From: Clostridium rectalis
GTDB taxonomy: Bacteria > Bacillota > Clostridia > Clostridiales > Clostridiaceae
DNA: 64,000 nt
Direction: 5' to 3'
Assembly: GCF_900626095.1 (NCBI RefSeq)
Contig: NZ_UYZZ01000007.1
Location: 62,001-126,000 of the forward strand
The position numbers and the translations under genes are program-made. Positions 26,595 through 36,152 of the stretch are shown piece by piece (positions within the stretch are counted from its first letter, which is position 1; each line of letters begins with the position of its first letter). The notes beneath the pieces are model-generated. The model ran no database searches. It had not been told where the DNA came from and was given only the letters and a program-made list of their open reading frames with translations.

Positions 26595-27986
26595 ATGGAA
26601 AAGATATTTATTAAACAACTTTATAGAGAAACTGAAAAGTTTACAGATAAAGAAATCAGTATATCTGGTTGGATAAGAACAGAAAGAGTATCTAAAAACT
26701 TTGGTTTTATAGAACTAAACGACGGGAGTTTTTTTAAAAACGTACAGATAGTATTTGACGATAAGTTAGATAATTTTAAAGAAATCTCTAAACTTGCAAT
26801 TAGTTCATCCTTAACTGTTCAGGGTAAGGTAGTAACCACCCCTAATGCAAAACAACCTTTTGAAATACATGCATCGAATATATTAATAGAGGGGCTTTCT
26901 TCTTCAGATTATCCTCTGCAGAAAAAAAGACATTCACTTGAGTATTTAAGAACTATCGCTCATTTGAGACCAAGAAGTAATACTTTTTCAGCAGTATTTA
27001 GAATACGTTCATTAGCTGCTTATGCTATACATAAATTTTTTCAAGATCAAAACTTTGTATATGTTCATACTCCAATAATTACAGGCAGCGATTGTGAAGG
27101 TGCAGGTGAAATGTTTAAGGTTACAACTTTAGATTTAAATAATGTTCCTAAAAATGAGGAAGGTAATATTGACTACTCTAAAGACTTTTTTAACAAGGAA
27201 TCTAACCTTACTGTAAGCGGTCAGTTATCAGCTGAAACCTATGCTCTTGCTTTTAGAAATGTTTATACTTTCGGGCCTACATTTAGAGCAGAAAATTCTA
27301 ATACTGCAAGACATGCTGCTGAATTCTGGATGATAGAACCTGAAATGGCTTTTGCAGAGTTAACTGATTATATGGATGTTGCAGAACAAATGGTTAAATA
27401 TGTAATAAACTATATTATGGAGAATGCACCAGAAGAAATGCAATTTTTTAATAATTTCATTGATAAAGGATTATTTAATAGATTAAAAAATGTTACAGAA
27501 TCTAGTTTTGCTAGAATAACATATACAGAAGCTGTAGATATATTAGTAAAATCAGGTGAAAAATTCCAATACCCTGTAAAGTGGGGTATAGACCTTCAAA
27601 CTGAACATGAAAGATATTTAACAGAAAAAATATATAAAAAGCCTGTATTTGTCACTGATTATCCAAAGGATATAAAGGCATTTTACATGAGACTAAACCA
27701 TGATGGCAAAACTGTTGCTGCCGCGGATTTACTAGTTCCTGGTATTGGAGAAATAATAGGTGGAAGCCAAAGAGAAGAAAGGCTATCTATTCTTGAATCT
27801 AGAATGAAGGAACTAAACTTAAATAAAGAAGATTATTGGTGGTACTTAGAATTAAGAAAATATGGTGAAACAAAGCATTCAGGATTTGGTTTAGGTTTCG
27901 AAAGAATATTAATGTATATTACAGGAATGTCAAATATAAGGGATGTTATACCATTCCCTAGAACAACAGGTTCTGCGGAATTTTAA
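26595..27986 (+). CDS. asnS: Asparaginyl-tRNA synthetase
   Basis: 463 residues from the ATG at 26595 after AAGGAGG; the open frame to 26544 overlaps the leader terminator and is not used. It is a class IIb enzyme charging tRNA-Asn. The N-terminal OB-fold anticodon domain (about 15-115) shows [24 protein letters not shown]. The catalytic core has [46 protein letters not shown] and, in motif 3, [21 protein letters not shown] then PFPRTTG. It is controlled by the T-box leader. Confidence 0.96.
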   Translation: MEKIFIKQLYRETEKFTDKEISISGWIRTERVSKNFGFIELNDGSFFKNVQIVFDDKLDNFKEISKLAISSSLTVQGKVVTTPNAKQPFEIHASNILIEGLSSSDYPLQKKRHSLEYLRTIAHLRPRSNTFSAVFRIRSLAAYAIHKFFQDQNFVYVHTPIITGSDCEGAGEMFKVTTLDLNNVPKNEEGNIDYSKDFFNKESNLTVSGQLSAETYALAFRNVYTFGPTFRAENSNTARHAAEFWMIEPEMAFAELTDYMDVAEQMVKYVINYIMENAPEEMQFFNNFIDKGLFNRLKNVTESSFARITYTEAVDILVKSGEKFQYPVKWGIDLQTEHERYLTEKIYKKPVFVTDYPKDIKAFYMRLNHDGKTVAAADLLVPGIGEIIGGSQREERLSILESRMKELNLNKEDYWWYLELRKYGETKHSGFGLGFERILMYITGMSNIRDVIPFPRTTGSAEF

Positions 27987-28001
27987 AGCTAATAAATATA
28001 C

Positions 28002-28027
28002 AAAAAAGCCTCAATATGAGGCTTTTT
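28002..28027. terminator. Shared terminator of asnS and the convergent dehydrogenase-like gene
   Basis: A 12-base arm AAAAAAGCCTCA pairs with the following GAGGCTTTTTT across ATAT. T-runs occur on both strands. Confidence 0.9.
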
Positions 28028-29013
28028 TAAGCTATATTAGATTTTTTAAATCTTCTATGTTGAAACTCTATTATTTTTTTATCTAAAACTTCTCCATCTC
28101 TTATAATTATAGAATCTGATAATACTTTATTGTCATCTTCTCTGCCGTCAATTAATATATCAATATATTTATATATTTGTTCACTAATAGATTCAGTTGC
28201 AGTTTTATAAAATAGTGAAGGAGTATGATCAACTACATAATGCATAACTCCATCTACATAATAAGTAGGGTTTTCTATTGTTGTAATTTTACTGGTTTCT
28301 ACACCCTTATTAGCATCACAACTAACATCTATTATAATAGCATCCTTTTTCATTTTATTTAAATCTTCCCTATATATTAAATGATCTTTTCTAGTGGTAT
28401 CCCATAATATAGCATTTACAATTACGTCATATTTTCCTATTTCCTTTCTCAATAGCTTTTCCATATTTCTACTATATACAGTTATATCTGCTCCTAATCC
28501 ATTTAGTATTCTATAAGCACCTCTTGCAGTGTTCCCTCTTCCTAAAATAGCTACCTTAGCTTCATAAGGGAACTTACCATACTCACAAAATGCTTGCATT
28601 ATAGCGGCTTCTCCTGCTATTTCATTATTTCTCCAAAAGACATGTCTTCCTCCTTCATACATATCTTCCCAAGCAATAGCAGTTAATCTCTTTTCTAATA
28701 ATAAATCTGTAAGCTCTCTATTTTGAACTGCATGTACCCATCCAAAAATTATTTGTTCATCATCTAAGTCCTTAATGTAATCTCCATCTCCTATTTTAGG
28801 ATCACAAACTATATCTTTTTTTAAAGCCTCTTCTCTACTAACAATATTCGCTCCTAATTTTATATATTCCTCATCATCTATTCCAAATTTTTCACCATAC
28901 CCTGTTTCAAAAAATAACTGCTCTGGATAATTCAACTTTTTAATATATTTAGGAAGTAACGCCGTTCTCTTTTCATTTTCTTTTGGACTTAATATAAATC
29001 CAATAGTTCTCAT
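28027..29013 (-). CDS. N5-(carboxyethyl)ornithine synthase-like dehydrogenase (alanine dehydrogenase/PNT family)
   Basis: 328 residues from the ATG at 29013, nine bases after AAGGAG; the frame opens 14 codons earlier without a site. The N-terminal AlaDH/PNT-like domain starts IGFILSPKENEKRTALLP, and the NAD(P) domain has VAILGRGNTARGAYRILNGLGAD and DVIVNAILWDTT. It most resembles the Lactococcus enzyme that reductively condenses ornithine or lysine with pyruvate. A lysine/saccharopine-type reaction cannot be excluded. It is monocistronic, with a 5' region that contains a long hairpin. Confidence 0.75.
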   Translation of the reverse strand: MRTIGFILSPKENEKRTALLPKYIKKLNYPEQLFFETGYGEKFGIDDEEYIKLGANIVSREEALKKDIVCDPKIGDGDYIKDLDDEQIIFGWVHAVQNRELTDLLLEKRLTAIAWEDMYEGGRHVFWRNNEIAGEAAIMQAFCEYGKFPYEAKVAILGRGNTARGAYRILNGLGADITVYSRNMEKLLRKEIGKYDVIVNAILWDTTRKDHLIYREDLNKMKKDAIIIDVSCDANKGVETSKITTIENPTYYVDGVMHYVVDHTPSLFYKTATESISEQIYKYIDILIDGREDDNKVLSDSIIIRDGEVLDKKIIEFQHRRFKKSNIA

Positions 29014-29055
29014 TGAATACCATCTCCTTAAACTTCTTACAATCGCATTACGCAT

Positions 29056-29532
29056 TACAAGTTGTTACTTTCCTTTTTAAAACTTTAATGCATATTATTA
29101 TTATAGTACATTTTCTAAACAATCTACAACCTACAACTTATAGATTAAACTCAAGTTGTAGGCTGTAAAATCAATTTATTAACAATTACTCCACACTTTC
29201 TTATCCATCCTATGTAATTCTCATCATATCTAAAGAATATGTTTAATTGAAATTTGAATTATACCTTTCATTCCTTAATATAATTAAATTTATAGAGTTT
29301 AAATTATAAATATTATGAACTTATTTTGTTTTACATGAATTAAGTTCATATAAATCGTTTCCATCTCGTTATTTATAGGTTTTTCTAGTACATGTTAACT
29401 TTTTTTCATGTAACCGATTCCAAAATCTTTCAATATTTTTTAAATTTAGATAAAATATATATATAGTATTATAAAGAACTATGTCAAATTATTTGTTTTT
29501 ATAAAAAAGTATACGGAAAGGCGGCTTTTCAT
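29056..29532. other. Long intergenic region with one hairpin and an approximate direct repeat
   Basis: 477 bases with no gene I can support. ACAACCTACAACTT (29126-29139) pairs with AAGTTGTAGGCTGT (29153-29166) with one G-T pair; it has no T-run in either direction. Two similar segments, 29333-29364 and 29390-29422, share ACATG, TTCAT, TAA, CG and TTCC blocks in the same order and lie upstream of the dUTPase gene. They could be repeated protein-binding sites. Confidence 0.4.
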
Positions 29533-30024
29533 ATGAATCTTCAAAATCTTTTTGCAATGCAGGAGAAATTAGACCAACATATTATAGAACAACATGGTTT
29601 ACATAACGAACCCTTATTGTCTGAAAAACTATTAGCACTCCAAGTTGAGATTGCTGAACTTGCCAATGAAACTCGTTGTTTTAAATTTTGGAGTAATAAA
29701 GGACCCTCATCTAAAGAAGTTATTTTAGAGGAGTATGTCGATTGTCTTCATTTTATACTAACAATAGGTATTGATGAAAAGTACACTGATTTTAATCCCA
29801 ATATATCAAATGATATTATTAAATCTAATACTACTGATCAATTTTTAAATTTATATATAGATTTAAATGACTTTATAATATGTTCGTCAAAAGATCATTA
29901 TGAAACCTTATTTGAAGATTTTTTGTCTTTAGGAATATCCCTTGGATTTTCTGAGGAAGATATTGAAAGAGGATATTATAAAAAAAATATGATAAATCAT
30001 GAAAGACAAGTAAGTGGATATTAA
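29533..30024 (+). CDS. dUTP diphosphatase, all-alpha dimeric type
   Basis: 163 residues. It is a helical MazG-related NTP pyrophosphatase of the dimeric dUTPase group: the metal site shows LQVEIAELANETRCFKFW (ExxE) near residue 36 and EEYVDCLHFILTIG (ExxxD) near 70. It hydrolyses dUTP to dUMP, keeping uracil out of DNA. The start follows AAAGGCGG by nine bases. It is monocistronic. Confidence 0.85.
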   Translation: MNLQNLFAMQEKLDQHIIEQHGLHNEPLLSEKLLALQVEIAELANETRCFKFWSNKGPSSKEVILEEYVDCLHFILTIGIDEKYTDFNPNISNDIIKSNTTDQFLNLYIDLNDFIICSSKDHYETLFEDFLSLGISLGFSEEDIERGYYKKNMINHERQVSGY

Positions 30025-30026
30025 AT

Positions 30027-30060
30027 AAAAAGATAGGGAATTCTCTATCTTTTTTTATTT
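30027..30060 (+). terminator. Terminator after dUTPase gene
   Basis: AAAAAGATAG pairs with CTATCTTTTT across an eight-base loop, followed by TTATTTTTTT. Confidence 0.85.
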
Positions 30061-30113
30061 TTTTCATAAATATTTTTACTATGGAAATACTAATTCCGGG
30101 AAGGTGATTATAT

Positions 30114-30545
30114 ATGCTTGGAATTATTTTTTCAATTTTAGCAGGAATATGTATGAGTGTTCAAGGTGTATTTAATACTCGTGTAGGAGAGAAAATAGGA
30201 ATCTGGGAAACCAATGTAATAGTTCAAGGTACAGCTTTTTTATTAACTTTTATAATAGTTTTATTTTTAGGTGATGGTAGTTTTAAAAATCTAAAACATA
30301 CAAATAAATTGTATCTTTTAGGTGGAGCTTTAGGCGTTATAATAACTTTTACAGTAATGAAAGGAATATCATCACTAGGTCCTACATACTCTATTGCAAC
30401 TATACTTATTGCACAACTTACTGCAGCAGCTTTAATCGATGCTTTTGGTTTATTTGGTTCCGAACAAATAAGCTTTGGTGCTACAAAAATATGTGGTGTA
30501 ATAATTATGATAATAGGTATAGTAATTTTTAAATGGAAAAGCTAA
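30114..30545 (+). CDS. YdcZ-type DMT family membrane protein
   Basis: 143 residues with five hydrophobic helices. It begins MLGIIFSILAGICMSVQGVFNTRVGEKIG, shown here only by its start and by the later motifs GGALGVIITFTVMKGISSLG and ILIAQLTAAALIDAFGLFG, which fit the DUF606/YdcZ half-size transporters. Such proteins usually work as homo- or heterodimers; the substrate is unknown. The start follows GGAAGGTG. It is a single-gene unit. Confidence 0.8.
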   Translation: MLGIIFSILAGICMSVQGVFNTRVGEKIGIWETNVIVQGTAFLLTFIIVLFLGDGSFKNLKHTNKLYLLGGALGVIITFTVMKGISSLGPTYSIATILIAQLTAAALIDAFGLFGSEQISFGATKICGVIIMIIGIVIFKWKS

Positions 30546-30584
30546 TAAGACATGTAATAAGCCCTTACATGTCTTATTATTTAT
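30544..30584. terminator. Bidirectional terminator between YdcZ gene and the wall-recycling locus
   Basis: A 14-bp perfect stem (30544-30557 with 30565-30578, 7-base loop) ends in ATTATTTATT. It marks the 3' end of the large minus-strand locus. Confidence 0.85.
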
Positions 30585-31579
30585 TATATAAAATTTTTAT
30601 TCATATGAGTATATGCCTTCCATGGTATAAAATTAAACATTCCATAAAAATCGTACAAATCTGTCCAGTCTATACACATTGCCTTAGTGCCTTTATCCTT
30701 TAATATCTCTAAAGATTTCCATAATAAAGTTATTCCTAGTCTTTTTTTTCTATATTCTTTATCTATACCTATAGGACCTAAGCCTCCATAATTTTTTCCT
30801 AAAAGCTTTCTCCAATATATAGGGGGACCTATTATAATACTTTCCTTATGATATATCCTACTAAAACCTATTATAGTATTTTTATTTAAATCCTTAAGTA
30901 TTATAATTTCATTCCCATCTATACCCTTATTCAAATCATTAACTATATCCCCTAACCATCTACCTGGAAAATTTTTCTCAAAAAAAATTTCTAGCTTATT
31001 CCGTTCATTACTATTATAATATTCTATTTTAAACTCCTCATCTGAATTTAATTTTATTTTTTTTAATCTCTTTAACTCCGTAAAATCAACTTTACTTATA
31101 TCATTTATAAGATCAGATGATATATTACTATCTTTATAACCATTATTATTAAAAAAATTTTTGCACTCTATAAACTCCATGGGCATTCCAGGGAAAAAAT
31201 GAGATGAATCTCTTCCTAATTCTATACGTTTTACACCTCTTGCTAAAAGTATATTTTCTGCTATATACAAAAGTTTACTTCCAATACCTTGGTTCCTATA
31301 TTTAAAGTCAACTACTATAGAGTTTATATTACCTTGAGTCTTATCCGGCTCTATAATACCATTCTTATATATCTGTTGCTTGAATATTATAAAACCCAGC
31401 AATTTATTCTCTACAAATGCTCCTATAATATCTTTTCTTAATAGATTTCTATCTTTAGTTATATTTTGATGAAATAAGCCATTATCCAATGGAAAAATAT
31501 TTCCTATGTTATTATTCCATAACCTAACTATCTTAAATAGTTCTTGTGACTCTATCATTCTATAACATAGGCTCATCAT
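30584..31579 (-). CDS. Double-GNAT acetyltransferase, last gene of the wall-recycling locus
   Basis: 331 residues if the ATG at 31579 is used (a GTG at 31588 or ATG at 31576 are alternatives; the site is GGGTG). Two GNAT folds are seen. The N-terminal one has the acetyl-CoA loop VDFKYRNQGIGSKLLYIAEN near residue 100. The C-terminal one has IGIDKEYRKKRLGITLLWKSL near 280 followed by WTDLYDFYGMFNF. It lies 33 bases after nagZ on the same strand. An amino-sugar or peptide substrate is suggested by context only. Confidence 0.78.
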   Translation of the reverse strand: MMSLCYRMIESQELFKIVRLWNNNIGNIFPLDNGLFHQNITKDRNLLRKDIIGAFVENKLLGFIIFKQQIYKNGIIEPDKTQGNINSIVVDFKYRNQGIGSKLLYIAENILLARGVKRIELGRDSSHFFPGMPMEFIECKNFFNNNGYKDSNISSDLINDISKVDFTELKRLKKIKLNSDEEFKIEYYNSNERNKLEIFFEKNFPGRWLGDIVNDLNKGIDGNEIIILKDLNKNTIIGFSRIYHKESIIIGPPIYWRKLLGKNYGGLGPIGIDKEYRKKRLGITLLWKSLEILKDKGTKAMCIDWTDLYDFYGMFNFIPWKAYTHMNKNFI

Positions 31580-31612
31580 ATCACCCACTTTACATAAAAA
31601 ATTTCATTTAAC

Positions 31613-33196
31613 TTAATATTCTATAGTAACTGGGCATTTTCCTTTACATTTTATTTCTCCTGTAACAATTTTTATCAAACTTTTTATAGAATTAGGGGTA
31701 TATTCATAAACAAGTATAGCACCTTTAACAAATTTAAATTCATCTATATCATAAGGATTCCTCATAACAATAGCCAAAATATTTTTGTTAACCTCATATA
31801 TGCTTTTTATTAACTCTACTTGTTCCTTATTAAAACATGCATTATAAGTACATACTATTATTTTATCCTTCACTTTACTTTTGTTAGTTATATTTTTTAT
31901 AAAGTTATCATTTGGTTTTAAGTCCATTATGTTTGTATCATAATTAGGATATTGTTTTTTAAAAGCATCTACTATATCAATATTTTTTATTTCATCATCA
32001 ATTCCAACAAGTACTTCAGCTTTTGGCCCAACAACAAGATTATTATCTTGTGGATTAAGTGGTAAAAAATCCTTGCCATTTAATAAAGTTATGCTCTTTT
32101 CACTTAATGTCCTTGCAAATTTTTTATGAGCATCTTGATCTATAATTTTTTTAGCATCTTGAATAGAGGACTTCATAAATCTATTTACTTGTACCTTTTG
32201 TTTAAACTCCAATATTCTTTTTACTGAATCATTAATTCTCTCCTCTCCTATTTCCCCTTTACAAACTTTGTCTAGAATAATATTAAAAGCACCTATCTGC
32301 TTTTCGAAGGTATGTGATATGCAAACTAAATCTGCCCCTGCATTTAATGCCATATATGCAGCTTTTTCAGTACCAAAAAAATCATCTATAGCTTTCATCT
32401 CCATACAATCTGTTAAAATTAATCCTTTAAATCCTAAATTATTTCTTAATAATTTAGTTATAACCTGGTAGGATAATGTAGCTGGAAGTCTTGCTTTCTC
32501 ATATGAAGGGAATAAAATATGAGCAGTGGTTATAGCCTTTATACCACCTTCTATAGCTTTTCTAAACGGATATAATTCAATCTGTTCTAATCTACCTAAA
32601 TCATAGTTAACACTACTTAAGTCTATATGAGAGTCAATGGATGTATCACCATGTCCTGGAAAATGTTTTCCGGTAGCAATCACTCCACTCTCTTGGATTC
32701 CCTTTATATAAGCCCTTCCTAATTTAGCAACTCTACAAGGATCCTCACCATAACTTCTTACACCGATAACTGGATTATTCCTATTATTATTTACATCTAA
32801 CACAGGAGCTAAATTAAAGTTAATTCCTAGTGCCATTAATTCTTCCCCTGAATATTTTCCACATAAATAGGCATCCTTTTCATCCCCACCTGCAGACAAT
32901 GCCATATTTCCCGGGAAAAATGTAGCCCCTTTAGTTATCCGAGTTACCATTCCTCCCTCTTGATCTATTGCTATGAAAAGAGGATGTCCATTTTCACTTA
33001 TGGATAAATTCTGTAACTCCTTATTTAGTCCATATAATTGTTCTATATTTTTAAAATTTCTTGTAAATAAAATTATATTTCCAATATTATATTCTTTTAT
33101 TGCCCTCACTATATTAGTATTTAATTCATAGCCATCGAATCCTATCATAAGCATTTGACCTATCTTTTCACGTAAAGACATCTTATTTATTTCCAT
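31613..33196 (-). CDS. nagZ: Beta-N-acetylhexosaminidase, cytoplasmic NagZ (GH3)
   Basis: 527 residues from the ATG at 33196 after GAGGAG. It is a GH3 enzyme with the NagZ signature KHFPGHGDTSIDSH, which supplies the catalytic His/Asp dyad on a flexible loop, and the nucleophile region LILTDCMEMKAIDDFFG. A second domain of about 180 residues follows, as in Bacillus NagZ. It removes non-reducing GlcNAc from wall fragments. Unlike secreted Bacillus NagZ there is no signal peptide, indicating cytoplasmic action. It is 18 bases downstream of namZ. Confidence 0.92.
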   Translation of the reverse strand: MEINKMSLREKIGQMLMIGFDGYELNTNIVRAIKEYNIGNIILFTRNFKNIEQLYGLNKELQNLSISENGHPLFIAIDQEGGMVTRITKGATFFPGNMALSAGGDEKDAYLCGKYSGEELMALGINFNLAPVLDVNNNRNNPVIGVRSYGEDPCRVAKLGRAYIKGIQESGVIATGKHFPGHGDTSIDSHIDLSSVNYDLGRLEQIELYPFRKAIEGGIKAITTAHILFPSYEKARLPATLSYQVITKLLRNNLGFKGLILTDCMEMKAIDDFFGTEKAAYMALNAGADLVCISHTFEKQIGAFNIILDKVCKGEIGEERINDSVKRILEFKQKVQVNRFMKSSIQDAKKIIDQDAHKKFARTLSEKSITLLNGKDFLPLNPQDNNLVVGPKAEVLVGIDDEIKNIDIVDAFKKQYPNYDTNIMDLKPNDNFIKNITNKSKVKDKIIVCTYNACFNKEQVELIKSIYEVNKNILAIVMRNPYDIDEFKFVKGAILVYEYTPNSIKSLIKIVTGEIKCKGKCPVTIEY

Positions 33197-33214
33197 TAAA
33201 TACACTCCTCAATA

Positions 33215-34360
33215 TTAATATAGGTGATATTTTTCCTTTATAAGCTTAAATTTCTTACTTTCTTTCCTCCACTTAGATATAATTTCCTCTAAACTTAGAA
33301 CCCCATCCCTTATATATTCACAACCTGTATTATAATCAACTAGTGATTTTTTGTTTACAGTAAAAGGCTTTATAAAGTAAAAATTTTCTTTGCTAAAATG
33401 TCTTATATAATAAAATAATGTTAATCCCGTTTCTAAGGAGTTAAATTTAATTCTATCTAATACATGTATCTGCACTCCCTTACATAATTCATTTTTATAT
33501 TTTGAAAAAGTAGGAATAAAATGTGCTGGGGTAAATTTTACCCCAGGAAGATTTAAACTATTCATCTCTTCTGATAATTCAAATGAATTTAGAAAAGGAG
33601 CTCCTATAAGTTCAAAGGGCTTTGTAGTTCCCCTACCTTCTGATATATTTGTCCCCTCAAATATACATGTTCCAACATAAACTAAGGCTGTATCAATGGT
33701 TGGTATATTAGGTGATGGCATTACCCATGGTAGCATTGTATCCTCAAAATACATTTCTCTTTTCCATCCTTGCATTTTTGCCACAATTAAATTACAATCA
33801 ATTTTAAATTCTTTATTAAAAAGCGTAGCAATTTCTCCAATAGTTAATGCATATCTTTGAGGTATTGGATATAATCCTATAAAGGATTTAAAATTAATAT
33901 CTAAAATATTACCCTCTACTTTGACACCTCCAATTGGATTAGGTCTATCAAAAATGACAAATGTTTTATTATAATCCTTGCAGCTTTTCATTACATAAGC
34001 CATGGTATATAAATAAGTATAAAATCTCGCTCCCACGTCTTGAATATCAAAAGCTATTATATCTATATCTTTAATCATTTCATAAGTTGGCTTTTTATTT
34101 TTACCATAAAGGCTAAACACGTTTATCCCAGTTTTATCATCAATATAGTCTTTTATAACTTCTCCTGCCTGTATATCTCCTCTTATTCCATGCTCAGGGG
34201 AATATAGTGAAACCAAATTAGTGTTTTTATTTAAAATATCTATAGTACTTTCAAAGGCACTATCTATCCCTGTAGTATTAGTTACAAGTCCTACCCTTTT
34301 TCCCTGAAATTCGTTAATGTACTTATTTAAATTATCTATGCCCAACTTAACTTTATTCAT
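33215..34360 (-). CDS. namZ: Exo-beta-N-acetylmuramidase NamZ (DUF1343), without signal peptide
   Basis: 381 residues. It matches the DUF1343/NamZ family: GKRVGLVTNTTGID, SLYSPEHGIRGD, DIQDVGARFYTYLYTM, FDRPNPIGG and EGRGTTKPFELIGAPFL. NamZ releases MurNAc from the non-reducing end of glycan pieces. Bacillus and Tannerella homologues are exported, but here the chain begins directly with the mature-type sequence (MNKVKLGIDNL), so it is probably cytoplasmic. It sits between the AmiE-like gene and nagZ with gaps of 14 and 18 bases. Confidence 0.92.
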   Translation of the reverse strand: MNKVKLGIDNLNKYINEFQGKRVGLVTNTTGIDSAFESTIDILNKNTNLVSLYSPEHGIRGDIQAGEVIKDYIDDKTGINVFSLYGKNKKPTYEMIKDIDIIAFDIQDVGARFYTYLYTMAYVMKSCKDYNKTFVIFDRPNPIGGVKVEGNILDINFKSFIGLYPIPQRYALTIGEIATLFNKEFKIDCNLIVAKMQGWKREMYFEDTMLPWVMPSPNIPTIDTALVYVGTCIFEGTNISEGRGTTKPFELIGAPFLNSFELSEEMNSLNLPGVKFTPAHFIPTFSKYKNELCKGVQIHVLDRIKFNSLETGLTLFYYIRHFSKENFYFIKPFTVNKKSLVDYNTGCEYIRDGVLSLEEIISKWRKESKKFKLIKEKYHLY

Positions 34361-34374
34361 AAACTTCCCTTCTA

Positions 34375-35439
34375 TTAAATTTTATTTAATTCAGCAATAA
34401 CTGAGTTATGAAATACTCTTCTAAACCTTATGATTTTATTATTTTCCCTTGAAAAGTGTACTCTATTAGTTAGTAGTATTATATATACTCCAAGCCTTCT
34501 ATCTATCCATATGGAGGTACCGGTAAATCCAGTATGTCCAAATGCTCCCTCACTTATTAACTCTCCTCCCGAGCTATTTTCTCCATGGGCTTTTACACAA
34601 AATCCTAATCCTCTACTTTCCCCTAATGTTTTAGTATAATTATTAATCATACACTCTATAGTATTCTCACTAAAAAGATATTTTCCGTATTTATTATCAT
34701 TATCCTTAAAATATAGTAAGCTATCACAGTATTTGCATAAATCCTGTATATTAGAAAATAATCCTGCATGCCCAGATATCCCATTTAAATATCTAGCATT
34801 CTCATCATGAACTATACCCTTTAAATAACTTTTAGACTCATTATCAAACTCCGTAGAAGCAATATTTTTATTATTTTTTGGATTAAAACTGGTGTCATTC
34901 ATACCAAGAGGTTTAAAAATATATCTATAGCAACTCTTATCAAACCTATCTTGTAAAACTTTTTCTGTTATATATCTTAATATTATAAAATTACTATCAC
35001 TATAAATTACCTTCTGTCCAATATCACATTGGAGCTTTGAATCAGCTATTACATGTAAAATGTCATTAGATGTTTTACATACTTTATATAATGGTATAAA
35101 AGGCATAAATCCCGTGGTGTGAGTTAAAAGATTTATTATTTTTAACTCATTATGTTTTTGAAATTGTGGTAAATAAAATCTTACATTATCATATAATGAT
35201 ATCTCTCCCATTTCTATTAATTTCATAATAAGGGGAGTGGTTGCTACAACTTTAGTAAGGGATGCTAAATCAAATAGTGTATTTATCATCATCTTTTGCC
35301 TTTTAGGATATATCTGACTATAACCACAAACAAACTTATCTACCACGCCAAATTTACTACCAATTAGAACCGCGGCACCTGGGAATACTTTATTGTCTAT
35401 TCCTACATTAAGCATTTTAAAAGATTTTTTTAATATCAT
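34375..35439 (-). CDS. AmiE-like serine hydrolase of the beta-lactamase family
   Basis: 354 residues. Penicillin-binding-type motifs are present: Ser60-Leu-Thr-Lys63 (SLTK), YSDSNF at 146-151, and GHTGFTG near residue 290. In Bacillus the equivalent position in the nagZ-namZ gene cluster is held by AmiE, an N-acetylmuramyl-L-alanine amidase of the same fold, so amidase action on muropeptides is the leading idea. An esterase or transpeptidase-like role is possible. There is no signal peptide. It lies 3 bases after the PIG-L gene. Confidence 0.8.
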   Translation of the reverse strand: MILKKSFKMLNVGIDNKVFPGAAVLIGSKFGVVDKFVCGYSQIYPKRQKMMINTLFDLASLTKVVATTPLIMKLIEMGEISLYDNVRFYLPQFQKHNELKIINLLTHTTGFMPFIPLYKVCKTSNDILHVIADSKLQCDIGQKVIYSDSNFIILRYITEKVLQDRFDKSCYRYIFKPLGMNDTSFNPKNNKNIASTEFDNESKSYLKGIVHDENARYLNGISGHAGLFSNIQDLCKYCDSLLYFKDNDNKYGKYLFSENTIECMINNYTKTLGESRGLGFCVKAHGENSSGGELISEGAFGHTGFTGTSIWIDRRLGVYIILLTNRVHFSRENNKIIRFRRVFHNSVIAELNKI

Positions 35440-35442
35440 GAT

Positions 35443-36150
35443 TTACTTCACTGGAAAATAATCAAATATTTGTTTTATGCCTAATGGTTCTATAGCAAAA
35501 GTCTCTGCTCTTTCTCTCCTACATTCTGCACCTCTAACTATACTTAATGCATTATAATAATCTAAATATTTAAAATAAGGACTATTACCTATAAATTCAT
35601 AGCTTTTTAAAGCTTCAATCCATATATTATAAGTCTCAGAAACATCTATATATATATATGGTTTAAAATCTTCAGGATCCTCCCAATTCTCTGCAAAATA
35701 TAATGCCCTTATACAGTGTGGAGATAAATCCCTTTGAAATGATTTTATTGATGCATAAAAAACTGCATCCTTAACTATTTTGTAAGTAGCTTCATGATCT
35801 TTGTGTATACTATTTTTCCAATGAGTTATTAAAATATCTGGCTTATATTGTCTTATTAAATCACATACATAAAATTTAACCTCTTCTGAATCCAAGAGTT
35901 CCCCATCCTTATAAGGTAGTATCATAGCCTGGGCCCCTATCTTTCCAGCAAACTCATTCGCCTCTTTATCCTTTTGTTTTTTATACACATCCCCACTTAG
36001 GATAGGGTGACCTTTCTCTCCAGAAGTCATATGCACTAATGTAACTTTATGCCCATTCATAGCATATTTAGTTAGTACAGCTCCACAGGTTAGTTCCATA
36101 TCACCTGCATGAGCTCCTATTGCCATTACATGTATCTTCTTATTATCCAT
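35443..36150 (-). CDS. PIG-L/LmbE-family deacetylase-like protein with altered first motif
   Basis: 235 residues. The PIG-L fold is clear: VMAIGAHAGDMELTCGA at the start, LVHMTSGEKG, and ITHWKNSIHKDHEAT with the distal His ligand. The usual AHPDD reads AHAGD (His14, Gly16, Asp17): the zinc ligands stay but the catalytic Asp of the first motif is replaced by Gly. Family members remove acetyl groups from GlcNAc moieties. In this locus an N-deacetylase for GlcNAc or MurNAc fragments would fit. There is no signal peptide. Start follows AGGAGG. Confidence 0.8.
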   Translation of the reverse strand: MDNKKIHVMAIGAHAGDMELTCGAVLTKYAMNGHKVTLVHMTSGEKGHPILSGDVYKKQKDKEANEFAGKIGAQAMILPYKDGELLDSEEVKFYVCDLIRQYKPDILITHWKNSIHKDHEATYKIVKDAVFYASIKSFQRDLSPHCIRALYFAENWEDPEDFKPYIYIDVSETYNIWIEALKSYEFIGNSPYFKYLDYYNALSIVRGAECRRERAETFAIEPLGIKQIFDYFPVK

Positions 36151-36152
36151 AC

